DNA from: Saksenaea vasiformis B4078
Lineage: Eukaryota; Mucoromycota; Mucoromycetes; Mucorales; Saksenaeaceae
Direction of reading: 5' to 3'
Length of the DNA: 10,429 nucleotides
Assembly: GCA_000697055.1 (NCBI GenBank)
Contig: JNDT01001245.1
Location: 1 to 10,429 of the forward strand
The notes under the pieces were generated by a model. It was not told the DNA's origin, did no database searches, and saw nothing but the letters and a program-made list of their open reading frames with translations. Position numbers and translations under genes: made by a program. Below are positions 1-7,416 of this stretch, piece after piece (positions within the stretch are counted from its first letter, which is position 1; each line of letters starts with the position of its first letter).

Positions 1-224
1 AATTAATAATTATAAGACCAGCAATTACAAACGCAAACTTCTAGCAATACATTACTGTTACATTCTTATGCAATGCTGTGAAAACTTGTCTTCTACTTTA
101 ACTTTCCGGTTTTAAGTTTCTAACTACTAAAGAAAAGATATTTTTTAAATAAAAAAGCAAAGAGTGAAATGCGTTCATCTGCAATTCCAATGACAGTCGA
201 TTGAGACGAATGAGTATAGAATAT
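1..224. other. AT-rich sequence, no gene seen
   Basis: No coding frame, tRNA-like fold or tandem repeat is visible here. The sequence is AT-rich with short A runs and looks like ordinary intergenic DNA. It leads directly into the ATTCG-rich palindromic element. Confidence 0.6.
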
Positions 225-409
225 TCGTTGTTATTTGAATGAAGCTACGAATATTCGAATAACTATTCGAATATGAATTTCATATTCGTATTCGTTCGTA
301 GCTGACGAACAAATATTCGTATTCATTCGTCAAACTAAAATACTTATTTGTATTCATTCTTTAGACGAACGAATATGAACGAATACGAATATACGAATAT
401 TTTGCCAAC
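225..409. repeat. Palindromic ATTCG/CGAAT-rich element (MITE-like)
   Basis: This stretch is packed with ATTCG and CGAAT motifs that build nested inverted repeats. AGCTACGAA at 243-251 pairs with TTCGTAGCT at 295-303. Inside it CGAATATGA at 268-276 pairs with TCATATTCG at 280-288 across a 3-nt loop. A second ATTCG-rich segment follows at 304-409, with GACGAA at 304-309 and its complement TTCGTC at 326-331. There is no coding capacity. A short non-autonomous element or a decayed foldback repeat is the likeliest explanation; no clean target-site duplication was found. Confidence 0.6.
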
Positions 410-414
410 CCCTA

Positions 415-645
415 AGTACAGTACAAAGTCAGCACAGTACAAAGTCAGTATAGTACAAAGTCGGTACAGTACAAAGTCAGTACAATATAAAGTCAGTATG
501 GTTTATATACTCAAACTGAATACTGATGGTTTTTTAAAATCAGTACAAAATCTGTACTGACTACTGACAGTTCAGTACAACCTGTTATACCGACCTACAA
601 CGGTTCAGTACAGTTCAGTACAGTTGTCAGTACAGTCAGTTCAGT
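415..645. repeat. 16-bp tandem repeat rich in CAGTACA, degenerating downstream
   Basis: Five near-identical 16-bp units of the form AGTACAGTACAAAGTC run from 415 to 494. Beyond them the array decays into scattered CAGTACA/TCAGTAC words up to about 645. A perfect 8-bp inverted repeat (TCAGTACA 540-547 and TGTACTGA 553-560, 5-nt loop) lies in the degenerate part. The open frame across 348-560 has no ATG start and simply reads through the repeat. Confidence 0.8.
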
Positions 646-653
646 ATTAGGAG

Positions 654-1815
654 CCCTAGTAGAACCATGTGATTGCATGCTGTGGTAGAACCATGTGATT
701 GCATGCTATAGTAAAACCATGTGATTGTATGCTGTAGTAAAACTATGTAATTGCATGCTGTAGTGGAACCATGTGATTACATGCTGTGGTAGAACCATGT
801 GATTGCATGCTGTGGTGGAACCATATGATTACATGCTGTGGTAGAACCATGTGATTGTATGCTGTAATGGAACCATGTGATTGCATGCTGTAGTGAAACC
901 ATATGATTGCATGCTGTAGTGGAACCATGTGATTGTATGCTGTAGTAGAACCATATAATTGCATGCTGTAGTGGAACCATGTGATTGCATGCTGTAGTAA
1001 AACTATGTAATTGCATGCTGCAGTGGAACCATGTGATTACATGCTGTGGTAGAACCATGTGATTGCATGCTATGGTGGAACCATGTGATTACATGCTGTA
1101 GTGGAACCATGTGATTGCATGCTGTAGTAAAACTATATAATTGCATGCTGTAGTGGAACCATGTGATTGCATGCTGTAGTGGAACCATGTGATTGTATGC
1201 TGTAGTAGAACCATATAATTGCATGCTGTAGTGGAACCATGTGATTGCATGCTGTAGTAAAACTATGTAATTGCATGCTGCAGTGGAACCATGTGATTAC
1301 ATGCTGTGGTAGAACCATGTGATTGCATGCTATGGTGGAACCATGTGATTACATGCTGTAGTGGAACCATGTGATTGCATGCTGTAGTAAAACTATATAA
1401 TTGCATGCTGTAGTGGAACCATGTGATTGCATGCTGTAGTGGAACCATGTGATTGTATGCTGTAGTAGAACCATATAATTGCATGCTGTAGTGGAACCAT
1501 GTGATTGCATGCTGTAGTAAAACTATGTAATTGCATGCTGCAGTGGAACCATGTGATTACATGCTGTGGTGGAACCATGTGATTGCATGCTATGGTGGAA
1601 CCATGTGATTACATGCTGTGGTGGAACCATGTGATTGCATGCTGTGGTGGAACCATGTGATTGCATGCTGTAGTGGAACCATGTGATTGCATGCTGTAGT
1701 AAAACTATATAATTGCATGCTGTAGTAGAACCATGTGATTGCATGCTGTAGTAGAACCATATAATTGCATGCTGTGATGAAACCATGTAATTACATACTG
1801 TTGTAGAACCATATG
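654..1815. repeat. 26-bp minisatellite with 260-bp higher-order repeat
   Basis: About 45 head-to-tail copies of a 26-bp unit, roughly GTAGTGGAACCATGTGATTG followed by CATGCT. Each well-preserved unit holds the palindrome GCATGC. Variants such as GTAAAACTATGTAATTG recur every tenth unit, giving a 260-bp higher-order period. The block 961-1220 appears identical to 1221-1480, and identity continues to about 1569 with the next copy; 701-960 is the same order but more diverged. The array decays after about 1780 and ends about 150 bp before the gene 1 start codon. The unit length is not a multiple of three, so the minus-strand open frames across it are by-products of the repeat. Confidence 0.95.
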
Positions 1816-1892
1816 ATTATATATAGTTATAAAACTATATACTATAAACAAACTGCATATGATTATTATATTATATTACCTTTTTTCAAAAA

Positions 1893-1900
1893 TATATAAA
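1893..1900 (+). promoter_or_regulatory. Candidate TATA box of gene 1
   Basis: TATATAAA lies 63 bp upstream of the proposed ATG at 1964, in a T/A-rich stretch directly after the minisatellite. Spacing suits a core promoter, but the surroundings are AT-rich, so chance occurrence is possible. Confidence 0.4.
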
Positions 1901-1963
1901 ACATAGTAATTTTTTGTTAGTATTTTACTTCAGTTATCAATTTTGACTTGTTTACTATCTACT

Positions 1964-3571
1964 ATGTCTGCTTCTCCTGCTTCTACTGCTTCATATTTTA
2001 CTGCCATTGACTTTGTCAATTCTAATTCTGATTCTGTTATCATTTCTCCTATGGTTTCTCCTATGGTTTCTCCTATGGTTTCTCCTATGGTTTCTCCTAT
2101 GGTTTCTCCTATGGAATCTTCTATGGTTTCTCCTGTGGAGTCTCCTATGGTATCTCCAGTAGTATCTCCAGTAGTATCTCCTGTGGCTTCTCCTGTTACT
2201 TCTTCTACTGCTTCTGTTATATCTATAAATACTGTTCAAAATGCTGAAACTGATTCTGGTATGTTAATTACTATAATATCTATTTACTTATTAACAATAA
2301 TCTAATAGATCATCTATCAGCTTTATCAATGTCAGGCTATTTGAATTTTTTAAATCGCTTATCTGGTATTCCATTGGCTCAAGCTGCTTTTACTGGCAAA
2401 GCATATGACTTGTTTAATTTTACTGTCAATCCTTGTTTACACCATGACAGTTTACCTTCACCAGCTATCAATATCTCATATGATATTGATTCTATTTGTG
2501 CTTACTCATTCAATATTCCATCTACTTGGAAGATATCTCTCTTTTTACGCTCATATTTTGAAGATGCAATTTCATCTCAAAATTATTGTGGATTTGTTTC
2601 AAGAACATACACTGATAATCAACCTGTTCCAATCAAAAATATTCCAAACTTGATGATTGCACGATTTGGAATCTGTTCTCAGTTTCAGGTATTATTATTA
2701 TATAGCTAATATATATAATTAACTGTTTTTTTTAGTTGAATATTGCCTTTCCAGCTTTGTATGCAAAGCGTTGTGAAGAAGGACAATCATCAGCATTTGG
2801 CTATCGATTAGAACCATGTGAAATTGAATTATTTATTGATTCAATTCTCATTCCTGCTTTGCAATTTGTTCTTCCACCATCAAAAATGGCAAACTTTGGT
2901 GTTTCTTACAAGGCAGAAGGATTGCGTCAGCGAAATGACAAAGGCCATCTTCAATTTAAAGGTGTCTTTTTAGAGCCACAGTATCTGTCTCCATTGGTAA
3001 CTCAAATGCGTACTATTATCAATGAAGATTATGAAATCTTTAAAGATTATCATAACTTTGTTTTTGTTACTCAAGGTATTAGTTACAAGCAACTAACTAA
3101 TTAATTTAATAACTTTTTATTTTTCAAGGTACTGGCCTTAAGCAATCAATTGATTCAACTGATAATCTATCAAACTGTTTTCCTGATCTGCGGTGGGACC
3201 TTCTTAATCCTTCTCAAACATTTTTGGATCTTGGTTTTGAATTCGAGCCTATTACTCATGATGACCTTACTGGAATATGGCATATAAATCAAGTCCATCA
3301 CAACATATTACAAGACCTATTTGGAACTACTATTAACTGGTCTAACTATCGGTGTGATCACTTTAGTAACTACTCTTGTTTGGGTGGTTTTGAGTATCAT
3401 ATTGGTAGTGGTTTCCTGTCTGGTAATGGTCCATACCATTTACATAAGGTTCAAGCTTATTCCAAAATCAAGTCCTTATTTTACAATCGGCAAAAAAATA
3501 CAAACCGCTGTAAGGTGCCAAGCTGCTTCAGCTCAAGATTCAGACCCAGACGACGATGTGGAGCATAAGCA
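1964..3571 (+). CDS. Gene 1: unrecognised protein, four exons
   Basis: I do not recognise the family. Exons are 1964-2258, 2309-2688, 2736-3075 and 3129-3571 (TAA stop), giving 485 aa. Introns 2259-2308, 2689-2735 and 3076-3128 are 50, 47 and 53 nt, start GTATGT/GTATTA and end TAG or AAG; the third has a CTAAC branch-like site. All junctions preserve frame. The N-terminus is Ser/Pro rich with a 13-unit tetrapeptide repeat (residues about 28-79). The remainder looks globular: FGYRLE at about residue 246, an acidic patch around FLDLGFEFEP, then Gly-Gly-Phe-Glu-Tyr near 424 and Gly-Pro-Tyr followed by Gln-Ala-Tyr to about 448. That last spacing reminds me weakly of uncharacterised transposon-associated fungal proteins, but I cannot name one. 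No signal peptide or membrane segment is evident in this frame. The C-terminus is uncertain: a second frame stays open to 3737. Confidence 0.72.
2045..2200 (+). repeat. 12-bp coding tandem repeat (SPMV tetrapeptides)
   Basis: Thirteen in-frame 12-bp units of TCTCCTATGGTT type encode Ser-Pro-Met-Val and variants (SPME, SSMV, SPVE, SPVV, SPVA, SPVT). The first five units are nearly identical and later ones diverge, the usual gradient of a slipping array. Because the unit is a multiple of three, copy-number change alters the length of the Ser/Pro-rich N-terminal segment without breaking gene 1. The arginine-rich open frame on the opposite strand (1991-2239) is a shadow of this repeat. Confidence 0.9.
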
Positions 3572-3793
3572 TGCTCTCAATGCTTCAACATTTCGCAATG
3601 ACCAAAACATAATCTCAAAACTGGACATATTCAACAATACTGACCAACTATATGCAACTCACACAGTTGGAATTGACCTTCTTCCTGGCAATACAGACAC
3701 CTTTCTCACCTACTGCAATACAATTCCGACATCTTGACAATTCCACACTCATCTCACTCCTGAAAATCCAAAATCAAACTCCTACTCCGAAGG
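3572..3793 (+). other. Alternative C-terminal frame of gene 1 and spacer
   Basis: The gene 1 frame stops at 3569-3571, but the next frame is open from 3321 to the TGA at 3735-3737. Its part after about 3490 looks protein-like, with an acidic DSDPDDD stretch and mixed composition. The upstream hydrophobic part of that frame (3321-3450) is probably a shadow of the gene 1 exon. The switch point would be the seven-A run at 3492-3498. This may be the true end of gene 1 if the run is one base too long, or merely spacer sequence. Nothing else is visible before the 22-bp repeats. Confidence 0.4.
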
Positions 3794-3851
3794 GATCACT
3801 TTGATCTCGTTACACGATCACTTTGATCCCGTTACACGATCACTTTGATCC
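3794..3851. repeat. 22-bp tandem repeat with GATCA-CTT-TGATC palindromes
   Basis: Two full 22-bp units (GATCACTTTGATCYCGTTAC plus AC) at 3794-3815 and 3816-3837 are followed by a 14-bp partial third at 3838-3851. Each contains the small inverted repeat GATCA-CTT-TGATC. They sit between the two genes, about 270 bp upstream of the gene 2 TATA box, so they could be regulatory or a remnant of a mobile element. Confidence 0.8.
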
Positions 3852-3950
3852 TTTTCATGGATCGGACTTGCTAAATATCCATCACAACAATGATTATTTG
3901 TAGAACAGCCATAGACTAGAACTAGTATAAATAGCCCTCATAGGGATCAC

Positions 3951-3956
3951 AATAAA
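3951..3956 (+). terminator. AATAAA, possible polyadenylation signal
   Basis: The first AATAAA after gene 1 lies 380 bp past its stop, or 214 bp past the alternative stop at 3737. A TATAAATA at 3926-3933 precedes it by 25 bp, the arrangement often seen in LTRs, so it may belong to an LTR remnant rather than to gene 1. Confidence 0.3.
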
Positions 3957-4120
3957 GACAGTTTTCAGCACGATATTACTTTGGCAAGCAAGTGTATCTT
4001 TGTTTCTCTTTGATTTTCTACCGCCTTTGACTTTATTTTTTTCCACGCTTCCCTTTTTATCTCTGATCACTCCGTTGATACCTTTATCATCGTTAACTCT
4101 TTGAAGTCTTTGATACCGAC

Positions 4121-4128
4121 TATAAAAG
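4121..4128 (+). promoter_or_regulatory. TATA box of gene 2
   Basis: TATAAAAG lies 104 bp upstream of the gene 2 ATG. A long C/T-rich tract (about 4161-4208) separates the two. This order, TATA box, pyrimidine-rich leader, then ATG, is common in fungal promoters. The start codon context CCGCCATGG is a good eukaryotic initiation context. Confidence 0.6.
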
Positions 4129-4160
4129 TATCTGGTGCTCACTTACAACCGAACGACATA

Positions 4161-4208
4161 TTTCTTTTTCTCTTTTCTTTTCTTTTTTTTTCTTTCTTTT
4201 TCTCTCTT
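4161..4208 (+). promoter_or_regulatory. Polypyrimidine leader tract
   Basis: An almost uninterrupted run of T and C lies between the TATA box and the ATG of gene 2. Transcription is expected to start just before it, so it probably forms most of the 5' UTR. Such CT tracts occur in well-expressed fungal genes; here this is inference from position and composition only. Confidence 0.45.
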
Positions 4209-4232
4209 ACACAAAACCACACTTACACCGCC

Positions 4233-5659
4233 ATGGTAAAGACTGGCAACCAGACTCTATTTGGGAATCTAGTTCCAAATTTTCTACTCAAGTGGTAAGA
4301 AACTATTTTGATAACTTGGTCATTTATTTACTTTTAATATAGAGTTACTTTGATCATACATTGCAAAATTCAGTCAATCGTTCCTTTGGAACAAGACTTG
4401 AAGTTCGCTTTGCTTTACAATATTTTCAAAGTAACTTTACAAGATTAACAGAATATGTCCAGTAAGTAATATTTTATTATTATGCTACTAATCTAACAAT
4501 CCTTATTAGTAATATAAACACCTCACAAATACACTGGGAACATACTTTTGTAATTGTTGATACTTGGCAAAAGCAGGTTGAAGCAGTAGAGGCAGTTAGT
4601 CATCAGCTTTATCAATTGACAATTGACCGATATCAGCATTCATATATGTCATTGTCAGTTTTTATTGCTGCTATAGCTAGTGCCTTTACTTCTCGTCCTA
4701 ATGACAGTAACTCTCTATGGCGTCCAATTTGGCAATATCTTGAGGCATATCGAAATCCCAATTCTGCTCTTTTGTTGGTTCCTGATTTGTTTTACCTTAC
4801 TAGTCAGGGATACTTGAATTGTTCCATAGAACTTTCAGTCCCTGTACTACAATCAGTATTTTCTCCTCAAGCATGGTATCATTCCTTACAAGGTCCTCGT
4901 CCTTATGATGCTGTTCAACTAGTCATTGAACCTGTTGCATCTGATATAACTCCTGCTTCATTAGGTATTCTTTTTATAATATTTTTAGCTTACTAACATT
5001 GTATTTTAGTTCCTCCAATCATATATAGCTCACTTACTACTCCTTTACATCCATCTGATATGCCACTTGTTCAACAAATTATTTCTCATTTTCAGCAGTC
5101 AGGTGTATCCATGTCCTTTGTACAACAACTGTTACAATGGTATGCCAGAGAACATTGGGGACTATTGTATCGTACATCTTGCAATGGAAGAACTGGTATT
5201 TCTTCACATTTTCTTACTGCAACTATTCCATTGGATCTACATGCATTTGGATCAGCTGACTTATTGTCAGAAATATTCCATGTAAGTAGTATATAACAAT
5301 TTAACTCTGTACTAAATATAATTTTACAGAATGACCGCTATTTGCTAAAGTCAGCACGCTTTGCACCATCATCTGCACGCCTTTCAAAATACATCTTTCC
5401 TTCACCTGATACCTTACAATTATATACACTCAACTCATATCTACAACTATCCAGAACCTTTCTCTCCTTTCGAACACGAACCGCCTATATTATTATTATG
5501 TATTCTCTTCTTCAAAATAACCAACTTGGAGATGCTGAATACTTATCTCAGCTTATTTGCCAATTGGCGCGGCAGACCATTCGCATTCTCCCATATATGG
5601 AACAAAACAAGACTGTAAAAACCAGAAACAATCAGATCTGGTTTTGGAAATTTATTTAG
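4233..5659 (+). CDS. Gene 2: unrecognised protein, five exons
   Basis: I do not recognise the family. Exons 4233-4294, 4345-4461, 4510-4964, 5010-5281 and 5330-5659 (TAG stop) give 411 aa. Introns are 50, 48, 45 and 48 nt with GTAAGA, GTAAGT, GTATTC and GTAAGT donors and AG acceptors; the third carries a textbook TACTAAC branch site. At the first acceptor the second of two AGs (4343-4344) must be used, since the first would create a TGA. The protein is a mixed hydrophobic and aromatic globular sequence without an obvious signal peptide, zinc site or transposase triad. FGTRLE at about residue 35 echoes FGYRLE in gene 1, hinting at distant relationship or a shared partner. No frame breaks are present, in contrast to the decayed retrotransposon downstream. 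It has its own TATA box and an AATAAA 12 bp after the stop, so I treat it as separate from gene 1. Confidence 0.78.
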
Positions 5660-5670
5660 TATATTTACTT

Positions 5671-5676
5671 AATAAA
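5671..5676 (+). terminator. Polyadenylation signal of gene 2
   Basis: AATAAA begins 12 bp after the TAG stop of gene 2 and is followed by a T-rich stretch, the normal layout of a fungal 3' end processing region. Confidence 0.55.
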
Positions 5677-5794
5677 TTTATTTTTTTGTTACCATTTTCT
5701 TATCTTATATATACTCCATTTTGATCCAAATATCACTATACAACTATTATCTACTATTATATCAAAAACTTTTTCCAATCCCTATCCCCACATC
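5677..5794. other. T/A-rich spacer after gene 2
   Basis: No feature seen apart from T-rich sequence typical of a 3' flank. Confidence 0.5.
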
Positions 5795-5856
5795 CTAAAA
5801 CCCTCCTGGGGTTCAGCCAGCTAAAATGTTGTGCACTGCTATGGTGCACCAAAGGC

Positions 5857-5887
5857 CAAACTGAGATGACAGGAATCTCATAGTTTG
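5857..5887. repeat. Stem-loop inside the TIR element
   Basis: CAAACTGAGAT (5857-5867) pairs with the right arm ending in GTTTG at 5887. The result is an 11-bp stem with a 2-nt bulge and a 7-nt loop. It adds to the foldback character of the surrounding element. Confidence 0.6.
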
Positions 5888-6058
5888 ACCAGTTGGTGAT
5901 ATAGACGACATACTGGACACGTCATTGGGAAAGTATGACGTCAGTCCAAGTAGTTTTGAGAGAGTAACTTGAGTTTGTGATTTTGGAGATCGATCGATCA
6001 CATCGATTGCACCGATCAGATTGGTACTCTAGTTTTGGAGTTCCTACTAGTGACTATC

Positions 6059-6095
6059 AATTACCAAAGGTGACTGGCGGTCACCAAAGGTAATT
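6059..6095. repeat. Nested perfect palindrome
   Basis: AATTACC (6059-6065) pairs with GGTAATT (6089-6095). Inside it, GGTGAC (6069-6074) pairs with GTCACC (6080-6085) across a TGGCG loop. The two stems are separated on both sides by AAA, a symmetric internal loop. Both stems are perfect. Confidence 0.85.
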
Positions 6096-6429
6096 GTAAG
6101 TGTCTAGAAGTCACTAACAGCAGTCTTGGGTGTTCAAGTGATAGGCTTTTTTGGGCTATGCCCAAAAATAGCCTTCTCGAGTGTGATTTTCACTGTATAT
6201 AGTGACTGCAAGTAGTGACTGACAGTTACAAAAGGCAGTAGTAAGACTCTCAAGTCACTAACAGTAGTCATGGATGTTCCAGTAATAGACTTTTTTGGGC
6301 GTAGCCCCAAAATAGCCTCTTGAGTGATTGACTTGGGCTGTAGACATACTTTGTAGTGTCCCTAGCCTAAAATGTGGTGCGAAAACCCCAGGGTATTAGC
6401 CTATAAACCCTAAGTTCTATGTCCTAAAG

Positions 6430-6667
6430 CATATTGTGTGATATTGTATGTTATGTTGGTGTTGCTTATTGTGGTAGCTTGTTATTGTGGCTTATTATTG
6501 TGGCTTAATTTGTGGCTTATTCTGGTGATTTATTATGGTGGCTTATTATGGTGTTTATTATGGTGGCTTGTTATGTGGCTTATTGTGGTAGTTTATTATG
6601 GTGGCTTATTGTGGTGGCTTATTATGGTGGCTTATTGTGATGGCTTATTACGGTGGCTTATTGTTAT
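6430..6667. repeat. 13-bp tandem repeat TTATTATGGTGGC
   Basis: A degenerate array of 13-bp units of TTATTRTGGTGGC type, most regular at about 6590-6660. On the plus strand it is G/T/A-rich and nearly lacks C. The hydrophobic open frame at 6438-6704 is a translation of the repeat, not a gene. The last GGTGGC of the array forms part of the left arm of the first hairpin of the following array. Confidence 0.8.
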
Positions 6668-6795
6668 GATGGTGGCGAAGCCACCATCTTTGATGCATCC
6701 TTAATGATGTCATGGCTGCGAAGCAGTCATGCTCATATCATCGCTTCGCGATGATAGTCGCACTCTTATGCACTCCTACGAGGCGAAGCCTCGTA
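6668..6795. repeat. Array of four hairpins closing on GCGAAGC
   Basis: Four successive inverted repeats share a 3-nt loop and closing pairs but have different stems. H1 is 6668-6688, with 9 perfect bp. H2 is 6711-6731, with 9 bp including one G-T pair. H3 is 6736-6756, with 9 perfect bp and a TTC loop, so GCGAAGC lies on the minus strand. H4 is 6777-6795, with 8 perfect bp. The core GCGAAGC is constant while the arms vary with both sides matching. The DNA heptamer GCGAAGC is known to form an unusually stable mini-hairpin. The function here is unknown. Confidence 0.85.
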
Positions 6796-6886
6796 AAGGG
6801 GCGGGCGGTCGGGGGTCAAGTGACGGAGCTGTCGAGAGCGTGAGCCTGCTATCGCGGAGACCGCCGGTTCAAGACCGGCAGGCCAT
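6796..6886 (+). pseudogene. tRNA-Asp-like relic with intact T arm
   Basis: A perfect T arm is visible: GCCGG (6863-6867), loop TTCAAGA, CCGGC (6875-6879), containing the B-box-like GGTTCAAGACC. Just upstream, GCCTG...CGCGGAGACCG resembles the anticodon arm and variable region of the tRNA-Asp further down. The anticodon loop does not fold cleanly and no matching acceptor stem is found. I read it as a degenerate tRNA-Asp copy or the head of a tRNA-derived SINE. The GC-rich composition contrasts with the AT-rich surroundings. Confidence 0.45.
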
Positions 6887-7416
6887 AGTCGATAGTGGCG
6901 AGCAGCTCGAGACTGCGACGGCAGTTGGGCGGGATAAAAAATTTTTTGCCACTCTCTTCATGTGTACCCCCTCCACAAAACTACTTATTTTGCACTCTTA
7001 AAACACCCACTTATCCCCTGTATCCACTTTATTCCAACAATCCTTTGGCAAAGTACCAACACTGTTGACACATGGCGAGCGAGGTTGGGCAGGATAAAAA
7101 ATTTTTTGCCACTCTCTCTATATGCACCCTCTCCACAAATAGCTTATTTTTGCTCTCTTAAAACACCCACTTACCCCTGTACCTACCTTTATTCCCATCA
7201 CCCTTTGGCAAAGTACCGACACTGTTGATAGATGACGAACAGGAGACTGCGAGGGAGGTTGGGTGGGATAAAAAATTTTTTGCTACTCTCTCCATATGCA
7301 CCCTCTCCACAAAACTACTTATTTTGCTCTCTTAAAACACCCACTTACCCCCCTGCACCCACTTTTGCTCCTTCAACCCGCAGGCAAAGTACAGACACTG
7401 TTCACATCCATACCAA

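Larger units (their letters stand above)
5795..6400. mobile_element. Non-autonomous TIR-type element (candidate)
   Basis: The ends form an imperfect inverted repeat: CTAAAACCC-TCC-TGGGGTT at 5795-5813 matches the reverse complement of 6384-6399 at 15 of 16 bases plus a 3-bp insertion. Just inside, CTAAAATGTTGTGCA (5821-5835) recurs in the same orientation as CTAAAATGTGGTGCG (6367-6381). About 80 bp is duplicated inside (roughly 6108-6190 and 6252-6334). Each duplicate carries a TTTTTTGGGC...GCCC foldback. No coding frame of note exists. I infer a non-autonomous DNA element or composite of foldback repeats; no target-site duplication could be fixed, so the borders are provisional. Confidence 0.4.

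Noticed and set aside
743..1786. Seven overlapping minus-strand open frames of 61-93 codons encoding repeats of His-Met-Val-Pro-Leu-Gln-His type
   Set aside because: They are direct translations of the 26-bp minisatellite. The unit length is not a multiple of three, so the same peptide appears in successive frames; no promoter or unique sequence accompanies them.
654..1815. Regular 26-bp repeats resembling a CRISPR array
   Set aside because: Units are directly adjacent with no spacers, and the surrounding genes are eukaryotic with introns.
1991..2239. Minus-strand Arg-rich open frame
   Set aside because: Shadow of the 12-bp coding repeat in exon 1 of gene 1.
2405..2653. Plus-strand 82-codon frame inside exon 2
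   Set aside because: Alternate-frame shadow; the gene 1 frame is longer and joins neatly to flanking exons.
3321..3450. Hydrophobic, membrane-like segment in the +1 frame of gene 1 exon 4
   Set aside because: Probably a frame-shifted reading of T-rich codons; the gene 1 frame there has a better coding character. Only the tail after about 3490 is kept as an alternative.
3894..4142. Minus-strand 82-codon Lys/Arg-rich frame
   Set aside because: It reads the complement of the CT-rich promoter of gene 2 and has no supporting motif.
5857..6400. Telomere-like CCCTAA words near the element ends
   Set aside because: Only isolated matches such as ACCCTAAG at about 6407; no tandem telomeric repeat.
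6438..6704. Hydrophobic 88-codon open frame
   Set aside because: Low-complexity translation of the 13-bp repeat.
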